Shown: positions 1-12,763, numbered from the stretch's first letter. The stretch is 34,522 nucleotides of DNA from Halieaceae bacterium (GCA_008081075.1 VMDB01000149.1:1-34522); one strand, 5' to 3'. Made by a program: numbers and translations. The notes: generated by a model not told the origin, from the letters alone.

Positions 1-298
1 TGTCTACCCCAATGCCATCCGACGCAGAGAAGTCTACCGGGTCGGTCAATGACATAAGGCAGCCAAGTGGGGCAACGCACTCCTCGATCCGACAATGTGG
101 GATTGCGACACCATCGCCCAAAGCCGTGCTACCCAATTTCTCCCTGTCCAACAACCCGCGATAGACGGCCTCTTTGGGTAATCCAGATACGTCTCCGAAT
201 GCCTCTGCGGCACTCTCAAAAACACGTTTTTTACTAGTGATAGAGAGCCTGCTGAATACCAATAGGTCAGCGAGTTTGGTCTCCAAAGTAGGTGACAT
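1..298 (-). CDS. ptsN: PTS IIA-like nitrogen regulatory protein PtsN (partial, C-terminus outside window)
   Basis: My translation from ATG at 298 (-): MSPTLETKLADLLVFSRLSITSKKRVFESAAEAFG...GSTALGDGVAIPHCRIEE..., with the EIIA-Ntr IPH active-site context; sits next to hpf and rpoN as expected. Confidence 0.9.
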   Translation of the reverse strand, partial: MSPTLETKLADLLVFSRLSITSKKRVFESAAEAFGDVSGLPKEAVYRGLLDREKLGSTALGDGVAIPHCRIEECVAPLGCLMSLTDPVDFSASDGIGVD

Positions 299-301
299 CA
301 G

Positions 302-589
302 TCAGTGTCCTCTTCGCTTTTCCTTTTGTTTTATGACCTGACGGTCTAGCTTTTCGGCAAGAGCGTCTATCGCCGCATACATGTCATCCGATTCAGACGA
401 GGCGAAGAGATCGGCGCCCGCCACGTGAAGATTCGCTTCTGCCTTATGTTGATGTTTCTCTACGACCAGCGTGACGTCCGCTCGTGTAATGTGGTCACCG
501 TGGCGCTCAATCGGCGCAAATTTCCCCTCGACGTGCTCGCGAATCGCTGGTGTTACATCGAGATGGTGTCCGCTAATGGTCAGGTTCAT
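302..589 (-). CDS. hpf: Ribosome hibernation promoting factor (short HPF / sigma-54 modulation protein)
   Basis: 95 aa MNLTISGHHLDVTPAIREHVEGKF...; located immediately downstream of rpoN. Confidence 0.95.
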   Translation of the reverse strand: MNLTISGHHLDVTPAIREHVEGKFAPIERHGDHITRADVTLVVEKHQHKAEANLHVAGADLFASSESDDMYAAIDALAEKLDRQVIKQKEKRRGH

Positions 590-619
590 AGGGCGCTCCT
601 TCTGGTCGTGCTGTCTGGT

Positions 620-2023
620 TCAGTTTAGGCGTTTGCGTTCATTGGAGGGGCGAATAGCAAGCTGCTCTCTGTATTTGGCAATAGTTCTTCTCGCTACTGA
701 TATTCCCTGATCCTTGAGTAGATTACACAGTTTGGAGTCGCTGAGCGGTTTGCGCGCATCCTCGGCCCCTACCAATTGCTTAATTGCCGCTTTTATCGCG
801 GTAGATGAGCTGTCGCCACCGTCATCGCCAGTCACCCGGCTGGAGAAAAAATATTTGAGTTCAAAGGTGCCTCTCGGCGTGTGTATGTATTTTCGGGTGG
901 TGGCTCGCGATACCGTGGACTCATGGAGCTCAACCTCTGATGCAATATCTGCCAGTACAAGCGGCTTCATCGCAATCTCGCCGAGTTCCAAAAACTTTTT
1001 CTGATGCTCTACGACCTTGGTTGCTACCTTGAGTAGCGTTTCGTTGCGGCTTTGCAGGCTCTTCATGAACCAGCGAGCTTCCTGGAGGTGTTCTTTTACG
1101 TAGCCACGATCAGAAGGCGAGCCACCATTCAGCGCAGACACATAGTGTTCATTGACGCGGAGTTTCGGCGCAATATCCGGATTCAGTTCAACAAGCCAGC
1201 GTCCGTTTCTCTGATAGACGAAGACGTCTGGTGTGACATATTCAGTTTGATCTCCGCCAATTTTGGCCCCGGGGGTTGGATCAAGGGAGCGGATCAAACC
1301 GACAGCGGCTTCAAGTTCAGATTCTGTTGTTCTGAGCTTTTTAGCGAGTTGCCGTGGGGGTGCCGTGGGCAGTTGTGCGAGGTGTCGACTAACAATTGCT
1401 CCCGCCAGCTCACGGTAGGGAGTGTCAACCGGGAGCTGTCTTAGTTGGATGAGCAGGCATTCTCTGAGATCAATCGCAAATACGCCGGAGGGTTCAAAGT
1501 GCTGCACTCTGTGCAGCACGGCAATGACTTCATCGAGCTCTACCTCCTCGAGGTCAAGTTCTCGGTGAATACTTTCGGGATTTTGGGTCAAACGGCCATC
1601 TGCATCGACAGCATCAATGAGCGCCAGTGCAATCAGATGATCGACGTCCGATAGCCGGGTCAGGTTCAATTGCCAGAGTAAATGATCCCGGAGTGATTCC
1701 TCGGCAGAGTCGCGCTCAGAAAAGTCGGTATCTACCGAGCCCAGACTGGGCGGCGGCGCGGAGGAGGGCATGAGATCTTCCCAAGCGGCATCGACGGCTA
1801 ATTCTTCGGAGGTTTCTTCTGCCGCCGCTTCCTGCGAAAAATCGAGACTGTCGGACTCTGATGCTGCGTCGTTTTCAAGCTCAAGAAGCCCATTCGACTC
1901 GAGGGTTTCTTCAATAATTTGTTGCAGATCTGCGGTGCTCATCTGCAGCAGCTTTATGGCCTGTTGCAGTTGGGGCGTGAGGGCTAACTGCTGTCCCAGC
2001 TTGAGCTGTAGCGCCTGTTTCAT
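620..2023 (-). CDS. rpoN: RNA polymerase sigma-54 factor
   Basis: 467 aa; N-terminal MKQALQLKLGQQLALTPQLQQAIKLLQMS and C-terminal RpoN box ARRTIAKYREQL. Confidence 0.98.
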   Translation of the reverse strand: MKQALQLKLGQQLALTPQLQQAIKLLQMSTADLQQIIEETLESNGLLELENDAASESDSLDFSQEAAAEETSEELAVDAAWEDLMPSSAPPPSLGSVDTDFSERDSAEESLRDHLLWQLNLTRLSDVDHLIALALIDAVDADGRLTQNPESIHRELDLEEVELDEVIAVLHRVQHFEPSGVFAIDLRECLLIQLRQLPVDTPYRELAGAIVSRHLAQLPTAPPRQLAKKLRTTESELEAAVGLIRSLDPTPGAKIGGDQTEYVTPDVFVYQRNGRWLVELNPDIAPKLRVNEHYVSALNGGSPSDRGYVKEHLQEARWFMKSLQSRNETLLKVATKVVEHQKKFLELGEIAMKPLVLADIASEVELHESTVSRATTRKYIHTPRGTFELKYFFSSRVTGDDGGDSSSTAIKAAIKQLVGAEDARKPLSDSKLCNLLKDQGISVARRTIAKYREQLAIRPSNERKRLN

Positions 2024-2147
2024 CTGCCTGTTCTATACCGGTGGAGCGTTCAGTCTAGCGCTGGTCAGCGCACATTGGAATAAATTGGCAAGAAACTTGC
2101 AGGCGACTCGACGCGTTACGAGACGTGCGCAAAGAGTGCGCTTCCCG

Positions 2148-2876
2148 TTAGAGGGTGAAGTGGTCCCCCAGATAAGTCTGTCTTACTTTTTCGTCCTGCA
2201 AGACGTCCGCAGGGGCGCCCGACGCAATGACATAACCTTCGCCAACGATGTAGGCCCGCTCACAGATATCCAGTGTATCCCGCACATTGTGATCTGTGAT
2301 TAAGACGCCGATCCCACGGGCTTTAAGATGGGAGATGATGTCCTTAATTTCGGAAATCGAAATAGGGTCTACCCCTGCAAAGGGTTCATCAAGCAACATC
2401 ACCGTGGGCTCTGTGGACAGGGCGCGGGCAATTTCGACCCGGCGACGCTCCCCCCCAGATAACGACTGTCCCAGCGACTCTGCGAGGTGACTCACGTTGA
2501 ACTCGGCCAATAAATTATCCGCCAGCGACAGGCGATCTTTCCTACTCAGCTCGCGTCTGGTTTCTAGGATAGCGAGCAGATTGTCCCTTACGGAGAGCTG
2601 TCTAAAGATCGAGGCCTCCTGGGGAAGATAACCAATACCTGCTCTCGCTCTCTTATGCATGGGCATCGACATAACGGATGCGCCGTCCAGACGTATATCT
2701 CCCGCATCAGCCGCAACCAAGCCCACGATCATATAGAAGCAGGTCGTTTTTCCCGCGCCATTTGGCCCTAACAAGCCCACAATTTCTCCAGCGCTCACCT
2801 GTAACGACACATCCTTGACGATGGGTCGAGCGCCATAGGCTTTGGCAAGGTTATGGACGCTGAGTGTTTTAGTCAT
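2148..2876 (-). CDS. lptB: LPS export ABC transporter ATP-binding protein
   Basis: [15 protein letters not shown]...[19 protein letters not shown]...[15 protein letters not shown]; start likely at internal ATG (2876) rather than the longest ORF start at 2933. Confidence 0.95.
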   Translation of the reverse strand: MTKTLSVHNLAKAYGARPIVKDVSLQVSAGEIVGLLGPNGAGKTTCFYMIVGLVAADAGDIRLDGASVMSMPMHKRARAGIGYLPQEASIFRQLSVRDNLLAILETRRELSRKDRLSLADNLLAEFNVSHLAESLGQSLSGGERRRVEIARALSTEPTVMLLDEPFAGVDPISISEIKDIISHLKARGIGVLITDHNVRDTLDICERAYIVGEGYVIASGAPADVLQDEKVRQTYLGDHFTL

Positions 2877-3402
2877 TGTCGGGGGTCCGACGCAGGTTTT
2901 CTGGAGGAATGACAACCTCAACGCGGCTTTCACCGCTTGCTCCGGGTGCGCCGGCCGCCTTAACTTTTCTTTGCGTCACAAGGTATTCGATTCGGTCGCC
3001 AGACAACACGGATCCATCTTGTGCTATGCGAGCCTCATCAATCAAACGCACCAAATCTTCAGACCTTACGTACTCGATCTGGCGGGCCGATGCATCAACC
3101 GGCGCTTGATCGCTCGCCGGTTGCTGCACCAACGTGGCGGGCTGGCCTGTTGCTACTATTTTGTCAGCTGCCGCGCTGTCATGTTTTATTGATATGAGAT
3201 CGGCCGTAATGCGCAATGATCCTTGAGTCAGGATGACATTGCCCTCGTAGCGCGTCTCGCCAGCGCTCTCGTCGCGCACAGCGATATCGGCTTCAATCTG
3301 GATTGGTTGATCTTTATCTGAGTCCAGCGCAACGAGATCGACACTGAAGCTGGCAACGCAGAGTGCCAACCCGACGATGCCCGACCGCTTTCGGCTATTC
3401 AT
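2869..3402 (-). CDS. lptA: LPS transport periplasmic protein LptA
   Basis: 177 aa with N-terminal signal sequence and OstA-like pattern ([37 protein letters not shown]); overlaps lptB and lptC. Confidence 0.93.
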   Translation of the reverse strand: MNSRKRSGIVGLALCVASFSVDLVALDSDKDQPIQIEADIAVRDESAGETRYEGNVILTQGSLRITADLISIKHDSAAADKIVATGQPATLVQQPASDQAPVDASARQIEYVRSEDLVRLIDEARIAQDGSVLSGDRIEYLVTQRKVKAAGAPGASGESRVEVVIPPENLRRTPDND

Positions 3403-3934
3403 AATCGGTTCTCACCCGGCCCTTCAGGGTTGCAATATCCGTCACGAGATCCAATTCAAAGCCGGTTCCGATGGTGCGGCTATCCGGGCTGGTCAAGACC
3501 ACATTACGATTGCCTTTGGCGCGCTTTTCGTCAATCAACAGCCACATTGACTCAGTGTCAATCGTACCCTTACGCGTGGCTTCGAAAATTCTGACGCCAT
3601 CCTGTAGAAAGAGTTCGTTCGCATCCTCAAAAAATAGGCCAGAACTCGAATCAATATGCCATTGCGTGCCGTCCGTGTTTTCCGAGAAAAACTGGATGCC
3701 TTCAAGGGCCGTTTCGTCACTGCCTTCTTTACGTTCAGCGCTATCAATCGCGAGTACATCTGCCACCTTGCCGTCAGCGGCAAACTGGGTTCTGACCCCC
3801 GAATGGAGGTAGCTGGTCACCAGTTCTCTGCCGTCGGTGAAGGCGCTCGGGTCCAGCGATACGTCGGGCGCCAAGCGATGCCAAAATACGGCGGCCATCG
3901 CCAATCCCACCAGCGCCAGTAAAAAGGCTTTCAA
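3395..3934 (-). CDS. lptC: LPS export protein LptC
   Basis: 179 aa, single N-terminal TM segment, located between kdsC and lptA; LptC-like domain. Confidence 0.9.
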   Translation of the reverse strand: MKAFLLALVGLAMAAVFWHRLAPDVSLDPSAFTDGRELVTSYLHSGVRTQFAADGKVADVLAIDSAERKEGSDETALEGIQFFSENTDGTQWHIDSSSGLFFEDANELFLQDGVRIFEATRKGTIDTESMWLLIDEKRAKGNRNVVLTSPDSRTIGTGFELDLVTDIATLKGRVRTDYE

Positions 3935-4458
3935 CGATCCGCCTCTTGGTATGGAATCTCTTTTTCCTGCGCTGCAAGAATGAAGTCACTCAGCGATCGC
4001 ACAGCGCCACGACCGCCAGGGAACGGCGCTATCCAGTCGGCTTGATCGAGGACAGCCTTTACGGCGTCATTGGGGCACGTGGCCAGTCCTACCATGCCAA
4101 GCGGGCCGAGATCCGGTAAATCATCTCCCATGTAGGCGACTTGGGCCGGTGCTATATCCTGAGCTTCCAGAATTTCGAGCAATGCTTGCCGCTTGTCTTC
4201 ACGGCCTTGCAATACGATGCTGACCGATAACTCCTTCATCCTGCGAGCCACCGCCTCTGAGGATCGCGCCGTGATAATGCCGACCTCAATACCATTATCG
4301 ATGAGTCGCTTGATGCCTAGCCCATCTTTGACATTGAAGGCTTTTATCTCGCCCTGGTCGGTGCCGCCGTAGAACACCGAGCCATCTGTCAGCACCCCGT
4401 CAACATCCAGTACCACCATGCGCACAGTTTCGGCCAGCTGGGCCGCTCTACCCGTCAT
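3931..4458 (-). CDS. kdsC: 3-deoxy-D-manno-octulosonate 8-phosphate phosphatase
   Basis: HAD motif VLDVDGVLTDGSVFYG; 4-nt overlaps with neighbours. Confidence 0.95.
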   Translation of the reverse strand: MTGRAAQLAETVRMVVLDVDGVLTDGSVFYGGTDQGEIKAFNVKDGLGIKRLIDNGIEVGIITARSSEAVARRMKELSVSIVLQGREDKRQALLEILEAQDIAPAQVAYMGDDLPDLGPLGMVGLATCPNDAVKAVLDQADWIAPFPGGRGAVRSLSDFILAAQEKEIPYQEADR

Positions 4459-5435
4459 GAAATGCCCGCCTTTAAAAGTGCCAACAACGTCACCACCCCA
4501 CAGACTGACTGGGAGTCATCGACGATAATTAAGGAGCTGATGCGTTGCCGCTCCATGATACCCAGCGCCTCCGCCGCGAGCACTTCCTCGGAGATGGTTG
4601 TGGGTGTATCTGACATCACAGTCTCGAGTGACGTGTGTTGAAGGTTGTGTTGATTTTCTATGGCTCTGCGAAGGTCGCCATCTGTGAAAACCCCTCGAAG
4701 CTTGCCACCTTTATCTGCCACAGCGGTCATGCCCAGGCCTTTGCGGGTAATTTCATCCAGAGCGTCGATCAGTGTTGCAGTGGGTAGCACGCGCGGGATT
4801 TCGTCGCCTTTGACCATCACGTCACTGACCCGCAATAGTAACCTTTTGCCAAGTGCTCCCCCGGGATGCGAGAAGGCAAATTCTTCTGCGGTAAAACCTC
4901 GTGCTTCCAGGACGGCAATCGCTAATGCGTCTCCCATTACCAGAGCGGCGGTTGTACTGGACGTGGGAGCCAAATTAAGCGGGCAAGCTTCCGACTCCAC
5001 GGACGCAAGGAGATGCACGGCGGAGGCCTGCGCTAGCTCGCTCTCGGCGTCTCCGGTGATACTGATGAGCGGAATATCCAAGCGCTTGATCAAAGGGAGC
5101 AGTGTGATTATTTCTTGGGTATTCCCACTATTCGAGAGCGCAAGGACGCAGTCGCTGCGTGTGATCATTCCCATATCACCGTGAGAGGCTTCTCCCGGAT
5201 GGACAAAAAAAGCAGGGGTACCCGTGCTAGCCAGTGTGGCAGCGATTTTTCCTGCGACGTGGCCACTCTTTCCCATCCCGGTTACAACCACGCGCCCGGT
5301 TGTATTCATTAGCAGACGACATCCTGCCGCAAAGGCCGGTCCGATAGCGTCAAGGAGCGCCAGCACCGCGGCACTCTCAAGACCTATGGTCCGTTTGGCA
5401 GAGTCAATCAGTAACTGGTCAGAGTCAGAATGCAT
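4455..5435 (-). CDS. kdsD: D-arabinose 5-phosphate isomerase (SIS + tandem CBS domains)
   Basis: GRVVVTGMGKSGHVAGKIAATLASTGTPAFFVHPGEASHGDMGMI; C-terminal CBS pair. Confidence 0.95.
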   Translation of the reverse strand: MHSDSDQLLIDSAKRTIGLESAAVLALLDAIGPAFAAGCRLLMNTTGRVVVTGMGKSGHVAGKIAATLASTGTPAFFVHPGEASHGDMGMITRSDCVLALSNSGNTQEIITLLPLIKRLDIPLISITGDAESELAQASAVHLLASVESEACPLNLAPTSSTTAALVMGDALAIAVLEARGFTAEEFAFSHPGGALGKRLLLRVSDVMVKGDEIPRVLPTATLIDALDEITRKGLGMTAVADKGGKLRGVFTDGDLRRAIENQHNLQHTSLETVMSDTPTTISEEVLAAEALGIMERQRISSLIIVDDSQSVCGVVTLLALLKAGIS

Positions 5436-5438
5436 AGT

Positions 5439-6398
5439 TCACGGCGAGTCTAGTAGCCAAAAGTAGTAGCCGGCGTAACATAGAAGAAGTGCGAATCCCG
5501 TGCCGCGTCTCAGTTCGCCAGAGCCTTTTTCCCGATTCCAACCCCATAACGCAGCGAGTGCAAGCAACAGAGTTGTGAGAAATACCGTGGCAAGGTCTCT
5601 TGAGAGGACCTCCGGGTCCAAAATCAGATTGCCCCACAGACCTGGGATGGCGAGTACCAGCAAAATATTGAACATATTGGAGCCGACCACCGCGCCGATC
5701 GCCATGTCGGCGTGGCCTTTGATGGCGCTCATCACCGAAGCAGCCAGTTCCGGCAGGCTGGTCCCCACCGCCACTATCGTCAGTCCGATAATCAATTCAG
5801 AGACGCCCAGCGCCACTGCTATTTGCGTGGCAGACCATACCAAAACACGGGAGGAAGCGATAAGTAATATCAGGCCTCCGCTAAACGATAGCCACGCCTG
5901 TGTCGCAGAGAGCTTTGGTATTGAAGGTGTGAGAGCGTCAATAGAGGGATCTTTGACATGCTGTGCGATTCGTAGGAAGAAAAAGCTGAGTGCGCAAAGC
6001 AGGAAAAAGCTGTCCCCCCGGGACAGTTCAAGATCCCAAATCAGCCACGCGGTGAATAACACGGAGGCAATTAATAGCGGCAAATCAATAAAAGTGGTGC
6101 CTCGACGCATCGCGAGGGGCGTGATAAGCAGTGTGACCCCCAGCACGAGGCCTATATTGGCAATGTTTGAGCCCAGTGCGTTGCCCACCGCGAGCGTTCC
6201 AGATCCTGTCACGGCAGCCGTAATAGAAATTAGAATTTCTGGCGCCGAGGTCCCTACCGAAACGACGGTGAGTCCGATCAACATCGGGGTGAGACCAGCC
6301 CGTTGCGCAATAGCTGAGGCACCGTCGACAAATCGATCTGCGCTCCAGACGAGGGCTGCCAAGCCGGCAGCGATGACCGCTACGTAACCCAATAACAT
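5439..6398 (-). CDS. yrbG: Na+/Ca2+ exchanger-family antiporter (YrbG-like)
   Basis: MLLGYVAVIAAGLAALVWSADRFVDGASAIAQRAGLTPMLIGLTVVSVGTSAPEIL, with the second repeat GLTIVAVGTSLPELAASV; start chosen at 6398 because AAAGGAGT lies just upstream, rather than the longest ORF start at 6623. Confidence 0.92.
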   Translation of the reverse strand: MLLGYVAVIAAGLAALVWSADRFVDGASAIAQRAGLTPMLIGLTVVSVGTSAPEILISITAAVTGSGTLAVGNALGSNIANIGLVLGVTLLITPLAMRRGTTFIDLPLLIASVLFTAWLIWDLELSRGDSFFLLCALSFFFLRIAQHVKDPSIDALTPSIPKLSATQAWLSFSGGLILLIASSRVLVWSATQIAVALGVSELIIGLTIVAVGTSLPELAASVMSAIKGHADMAIGAVVGSNMFNILLVLAIPGLWGNLILDPEVLSRDLATVFLTTLLLALAALWGWNREKGSGELRRGTGFALLLCYAGYYFWLLDSP

Positions 6399-6644
6399 CG
6401 CGTTTTCTACTCCTTTAGCGTCAGCGGGTAGTCCTCTCTCTGATCGGGTATCATTCGCCTTCGCAAGGTGCTGCGGTCGCGGGCTCCGCTCCTGATCCCC
6501 GGACCCTGACCTTATAAAGTCTGAGGCCGAGAGTGGCAGTTTACCCCAGTCAACCAGTAGGCGTGTGGCGGTAGTGCCTGTGCATGGAAACAACTCGGTC
6601 GAAGAAAAGAAGATTGAGCCCAAAACCGATGGAGGTAGGAATTC

Positions 6645-7329
6645 GTGAACCGCAAAACATTTTTGCTTGCCGTGCTGCTGGGCTGTCTCTCTATGGCTAC
6701 TGCCACGTTAGCCCAAAATCTCGAGGCGCCCAGGTCTGCCGCAGGGCCGGCGGAGGTGATCACCGACGTGACACAGCGTGTCATGGAGTTGGTTGCGGAG
6801 GCTAATACCTATTTTGATCAGGATCCGGATCGCTACTTCGAGGCCATAGATCAAGTGTTGGCTGATTTGGTGGATTGGCGGGGTTTTGCGACCGCGGTCA
6901 TGGGGGATTACTACAGCCGGGGTCGATCCCTCGACGCCGCCGGACAGGCAGCGTTAAAGGCACAGCGCGATCGGTTCGCCGTTACGCTGAGAGAGGGTCT
7001 TATTAGGAGCTACGCAAAAGGGCTTTTGGCCTTTGGTGGAGCGAACATGGAGGTGAAAGGTGTAGAGGCTTCGCCTCAGAGCGCGCGCATCGCTTCGGTT
7101 ACACAGCTGGTCTACGGTGAGGCGGATCGCGTCTATACCATTCGTTATCAAATGGGACAGTACAAGGATGGCAGCTGGCGTTTACGGAACCTGATTATTG
7201 AGACCATCAACCTTGGCGAAATCTATCGAAATCAGTTTGCGGCGCTCGCCAGCGCGGCTAATGACGATCTCGATCGGGTGATCGATGACTGGAATGCAAC
7301 GATTGCCGAGCAGGCGGAGGAGATGGCGC

Positions 7330-7337
<8 letters not shown>
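6645..7337 (+). CDS. mlaC: Phospholipid-binding protein MlaC (Tol-Ttg2 family)
   Basis: GTG start preceded by GGAGGT; signal peptide MNRKTFLLAVLLGCLSMATATLAQ; VDWRGFATAVMGDYYSR and GEIYRNQFAALA patterns. Confidence 0.9.
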
Positions 7338-8836
<1,499 letters not shown>

Positions 8837-8853
8837 CCCGACGGTAACAGTGA

Positions 8854-9516
8854 ATGAATATTGACCATAACCTGACCATTGCGCTCACCAAGGGCCGCAT
8901 TCTCGACGAGACGCTACCGCTTCTCGCGGCTGTCGGTATCGAGCCGACTGAGCAGTTGGCCTCGAGCAGAAAACTGATTATCCCAACCAATGTCTCGAAC
9001 ATTCATCTGGTGGTGCTTCGAGGGTCGGATGTACCCACCTATGTGCGCCATGGCGCGGCCGATGTGGGCATAGCGGGAAAAGATATGTTGTTGGAGTTTG
9101 GTGGCGCAGGAATATACGAGCCCCTCGACCTTGGCATTGCGCGATGTCGACTCATGACCGCTGCTCCCAAAGGCCGGGCCCCTCGGGGTCAGCTGCGACG
9201 CGTCAGGGTGGCGACAAAGTTTTTGAATGTGGCCGGCGCGCACTACGCCAAGAAGGGCGTTCACGCCGATCTCATCAAGCTTTATGGTTCGATGGAATTG
9301 GCGCCTTTAATGGGTTTGGCTGACGAAATCGTGGATATCGTGGATACGGGGAAGACGTTGGCCGAGAACGGTATGGAAGCGCTGGAGGAGATAGCCCAGA
9401 TTTCTTCCCGTTTGGTTGTGAATAAGGCTGCGATGCGGACCCGCCACAGCTCGGTAATGACGTTGATCGACGCACTTTCCGCCGTGCTCAAAGAGCGGGG
9501 GAGTGGCCTAAAGTGA
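8854..9516 (+). CDS. hisG: ATP phosphoribosyltransferase catalytic subunit (short form)
   Basis: 220 aa, [42 protein letters not shown]. Confidence 0.96.
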   Translation: MNIDHNLTIALTKGRILDETLPLLAAVGIEPTEQLASSRKLIIPTNVSNIHLVVLRGSDVPTYVRHGAADVGIAGKDMLLEFGGAGIYEPLDLGIARCRLMTAAPKGRAPRGQLRRVRVATKFLNVAGAHYAKKGVHADLIKLYGSMELAPLMGLADEIVDIVDTGKTLAENGMEALEEIAQISSRLVVNKAAMRTRHSSVMTLIDALSAVLKERGSGLK

Positions 9517-10826
9517 CGAGTCGCTATCTCGCGCGGCTGGACGCGATGGAAGACGGGTTTGCCGAAGATTTCGCGCGCCTGATGGTCAGTCCAGCCCAGG
9601 CCGATACAACCTTGGTGAGCAGAGTCGCTGACATTATTTCTGCGGTGTCGCGCGAGGGAGACAAGGCGTTGCTTCGCTTTACCAATGACTTCGACTCGCG
9701 CGAGGTGACCGAGATGGCCCAGCTTACTCTGGGTAGCGCGGAATTGGAGGAGGCGGCAAACGCAATTGATCCCGTTGTTCACGATGCACTGTGCGCAGCG
9801 GCCGAGCGCATCCGTAGCTTTCATGAGCGCCAACTGACGTCAACATGGCAGTATGAGGATGCCGATGGCAGTCTTCTTGGGCAGCGTGTGTCTGCGTTGG
9901 ACCGGGTTGGAATTTATGTCCCTGGCGGTCAGGCCAGCTACCCCTCGTCAGTGCTCATGAATGCGATACCCGCCACAGTGGCTGGGGTCTCAGACATTGT
10001 GATGGTGGCACCCGCACCCAAAGGTGAGATTAATCCGGTGGTGCTCGCGGCCGCCGGGCTCGCGGGGGTGACCGAGGCTTATACGATTGGCGGTGCGCAG
10101 GCGGTGGCTGCGCTCGCTTATGGGACCGAGTCAATAGGCGGTGTCGATAAAATTGTTGGGCCTGGGAACCGTTACGTCGCTGAGGCCAAGCGGCAGGTTT
10201 TCGGGCGCGTGGGTATTGATATGGTCGCCGGCCCCTCTGAGATACTCATCATTGCGGATGGCTCAGTCGACCCCAAGTGGTTAACGTTGGATATGTTCGC
10301 CCAAGCCGAGCATGACGAATTCGCGCAGGCAGTGTTGTTGTCTCCGGACGAGAGTTATCTGGATGAAATTGCTGCGCGGATCGCGGAGCAGTTACCCCTG
10401 ATGTCTCGTGCAGCAGTGATTGCCAAGTCTCTCAAAAATCGCGGGGCTTTGATCAAGGTGCCCGATCTGGATGCGGCAGTCAGGCTCAGCAATCGGCTTG
10501 CTCCGGAGCACTTGGAGTTGGCGGTGGCTGAACCGCGAGCGCTTCTCGACCAGATTACCGCCGCCGGCGCGATATTTCTGGGCGCTATGTCCTCGGAGGC
10601 GTTGGGAGACTACTGCGCTGGACCCAATCATGTCTTACCCACCGCAGGGTCAGCGCGCTTCGCATCGCCACTGGGCGTCTATGATTTTCAGCGACGCAGC
10701 AGCGTCATAGAGATTTCGCCTCGTGGTTCACTGGCCTTGGGGGAGATAGCGGCAACATTGGCAGATGCCGAATCCTTGCAAGCCCACGGGCTGAGTGCGC
10801 GCGCGCGAATCACCAGGGGCAGCTAG
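9513..10826 (+). CDS. hisD: Histidinol dehydrogenase
   Basis: 437 aa; [57 protein letters not shown]. Confidence 0.97.
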   Translation: MTSRYLARLDAMEDGFAEDFARLMVSPAQADTTLVSRVADIISAVSREGDKALLRFTNDFDSREVTEMAQLTLGSAELEEAANAIDPVVHDALCAAAERIRSFHERQLTSTWQYEDADGSLLGQRVSALDRVGIYVPGGQASYPSSVLMNAIPATVAGVSDIVMVAPAPKGEINPVVLAAAGLAGVTEAYTIGGAQAVAALAYGTESIGGVDKIVGPGNRYVAEAKRQVFGRVGIDMVAGPSEILIIADGSVDPKWLTLDMFAQAEHDEFAQAVLLSPDESYLDEIAARIAEQLPLMSRAAVIAKSLKNRGALIKVPDLDAAVRLSNRLAPEHLELAVAEPRALLDQITAAGAIFLGAMSSEALGDYCAGPNHVLPTAGSARFASPLGVYDFQRRSSVIEISPRGSLALGEIAATLADAESLQAHGLSARARITRGS

Positions 10827-10827
10827 G

Positions 10828-11931
10828 TCACCCGACCTTGTTGCGAGTGCCTACGACAGCTTCCAGCTCGACCGACTGACCGTCGCGGTCGAGACTGACT
10901 CTTAACAGGTGTCCGGGTCTCAGTCGGGCGATCTGCAACATGGCCGCGCGGCCGTCCAAGACAGGTTCACCGTCCAGCGAAGAGATAATATCGTTCAGCC
11001 TGATGCCGGCGCGTTCAGCGGGACCTCCGGCGGCGAGATCAGTAACGATCAGTTGCTGAACCAGTGACCCCGACGGCCCCTCAGTCAGTAATACGTCGAC
11101 ACTGACCCCCAGCCAGCCGCGAATGACACTGCCATACTGGACGATGTCATTAAGCACCGACGCCGCGAGGTCGCTGGGTGTGGCGAGATTAATACCGATT
11201 CCCGGTGTCTCGCTACCGGCATCATTTCCGGCGGTGTAAATCAGGGTGTTAATGCCAATCAGTTGCCCAGCACTGTCGATGAGCGCTCCGCCCGAGCTCC
11301 CCAAATGAATCGTGGCATCTGTTTGGATATAGTCTTCGTAGGTCGACAGTTGCAGGCCGAATCGACCGATGCCTGACACGATCCCTTGCGATACTGAGTG
11401 TCCGAAGCCATAGGGGTTTCCAATGGCCAAAACAACATCACCAACAGCAACATCGTTAACGTCTGCGATTCGAATGGGCGTCAGCTCTGACAGGCCGATT
11501 TGCAGCACTGCCAAATCCGTGTCCGGGTCTGTCCCAACCACTGAGGCGTTGGCGGATCGTCCGTCGGCCAACAAAACCTGAATCGCATCGGCACCGGCGA
11601 TGACATGATTATTCGTGACGATATACCCATCGCGAGACAGAATGACCCCGGATCCAAGGGATCGCTCGATGCGCTGTGTGCTGCCTTGGTTAGATCGAAA
11701 CCGTCTCAGGATCGGTGAGTTCAATCGAGGATCCCTCCGGGTCTCGACTAATTTAGCCGTGTAGATGTTGACCACAGACGGAGTGGCCAGCGCGACGGCG
11801 TCGCGGTACCCGCTGTGGGACACCGCATCAGTTGGATTGGGCGAGTCAAGCACCCACTTATCTAAAATGAGCGTCGCCGCCAAGACGCCAACCAGCGCTG
11901 GCCAGATGAGTGCAAGCAGATCGTTTTTCAC
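10828..11931 (-). CDS. degS: Membrane-anchored trypsin-like serine protease with one PDZ domain (DegS/HtrA family)
   Basis: N-terminal TM segment; catalytic context NNHVIAG, DTDLAVL, GSSGGALID; single C-terminal PDZ. Confidence 0.85.
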   Translation of the reverse strand: MKNDLLALIWPALVGVLAATLILDKWVLDSPNPTDAVSHSGYRDAVALATPSVVNIYTAKLVETRRDPRLNSPILRRFRSNQGSTQRIERSLGSGVILSRDGYIVTNNHVIAGADAIQVLLADGRSANASVVGTDPDTDLAVLQIGLSELTPIRIADVNDVAVGDVVLAIGNPYGFGHSVSQGIVSGIGRFGLQLSTYEDYIQTDATIHLGSSGGALIDSAGQLIGINTLIYTAGNDAGSETPGIGINLATPSDLAASVLNDIVQYGSVIRGWLGVSVDVLLTEGPSGSLVQQLIVTDLAAGGPAERAGIRLNDIISSLDGEPVLDGRAAMLQIARLRPGHLLRVSLDRDGQSVELEAVVGTRNKVG

Positions 11932-12006
11932 GGTGTCCTCCCACCCCCATTGTAAATCATGGTGGGCCGGTTATTCTCATCTGCTGTTCCGCCATTGGAT
12001 CGTCAA

Positions 12007-12762
12007 ATGTCCTGTACCCGTCAAGACCTGAGAGCGTATCTGGATACCCTGTTGTCACCAGAAAATTATCGCGACTATTGTCCGAATGGGCTTCAAGTGG
12101 AGGGGAAGGCACAAATTCGCCATCTGGTGACTGGCGTAACCGCCTGTCAGGCGCTGATCGACGCTGCGATCGAAGCTGAAGCGGACGCGATTCTGGTTCA
12201 CCACGGTTTTTTCTGGCGGTCAGAGGATGCGGTGCTGGTGGGGATGAAAGCGCGCAGGCTACGCACGTTAATGCTGAACGATATCAATCTTTTTGCCTAC
12301 CACCTACCTCTGGATTGTCACCCCGAGCTGGGCAACAACGCGCAGTTGGGGCGGCTGATGGGTTTGTCGGGAATAGCGCCTCTGGCGCCTTCAGAACCGT
12401 CGTTACCTGTTTTTAGTGGCGCGTTGGAAGAGGCGACAAGCCTTTCATCATTCGCTGAGAATCTTTCGACCCAACTGGGACGAGAGCTTTTGACTGTGGG
12501 CGATGGGGCGGTCCGAAGCGTTGCTTGGTGCACTGGTGCCGGTCAACACTACATTGATACGGCGGCTGACGCGGGCGTTGACCTCTATGTGACAGGCGAA
12601 GTCTCGGAACAAACGATCCATATCGCGCGGGAACGAGGGATTTCTTTTATCGCCGCGGGCCACCATGCAACAGAGCGCTATGGCGCGGCAGCAGTGGGAA
12701 TTCAGGCAGGTCGAGAACTGGGCTGTTCACACCAGTTCATCGATATCGATAATCCGGCCTAA
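12007..12762 (+). CDS. Nif3-like dinuclear metal center protein (YbgI family)
   Basis: YCPNGLQVEGKAQIRHLVTGVTAC...ILVHHGFFW...AYHLPLDCHPELGNNAQLG...SFIAAGHHATERYG. Confidence 0.93.
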   Translation: MSCTRQDLRAYLDTLLSPENYRDYCPNGLQVEGKAQIRHLVTGVTACQALIDAAIEAEADAILVHHGFFWRSEDAVLVGMKARRLRTLMLNDINLFAYHLPLDCHPELGNNAQLGRLMGLSGIAPLAPSEPSLPVFSGALEEATSLSSFAENLSTQLGRELLTVGDGAVRSVAWCTGAGQHYIDTAADAGVDLYVTGEVSEQTIHIARERGISFIAAGHHATERYGAAAVGIQAGRELGCSHQFIDIDNPA

Positions 12763-12763
12763 A

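Noticed and set aside
1770-2303. 177-aa plus-strand ORF spanning the rpoN 5' end and lptB 3' end
   Set aside because: Antisense to two conserved genes, Ser/Cys-rich low-complexity start, no family resemblance.
5500-6387. 295-aa plus-strand ORF antisense to yrbG
   Set aside because: Ser/Pro/Arg/Thr-rich translation with no recognisable domain, exactly opposite a well-supported transporter gene; typical shadow ORF in GC-rich DNA.
6430-6660. Possible remnant of mlaD upstream of mlaC (open frame ending ...VVPVHGNNSVEEKKIEPKTDGGRNS)
   Set aside because: I translated this frame and saw no recognisable MlaD/MCE similarity; too short to support a pseudogene call.
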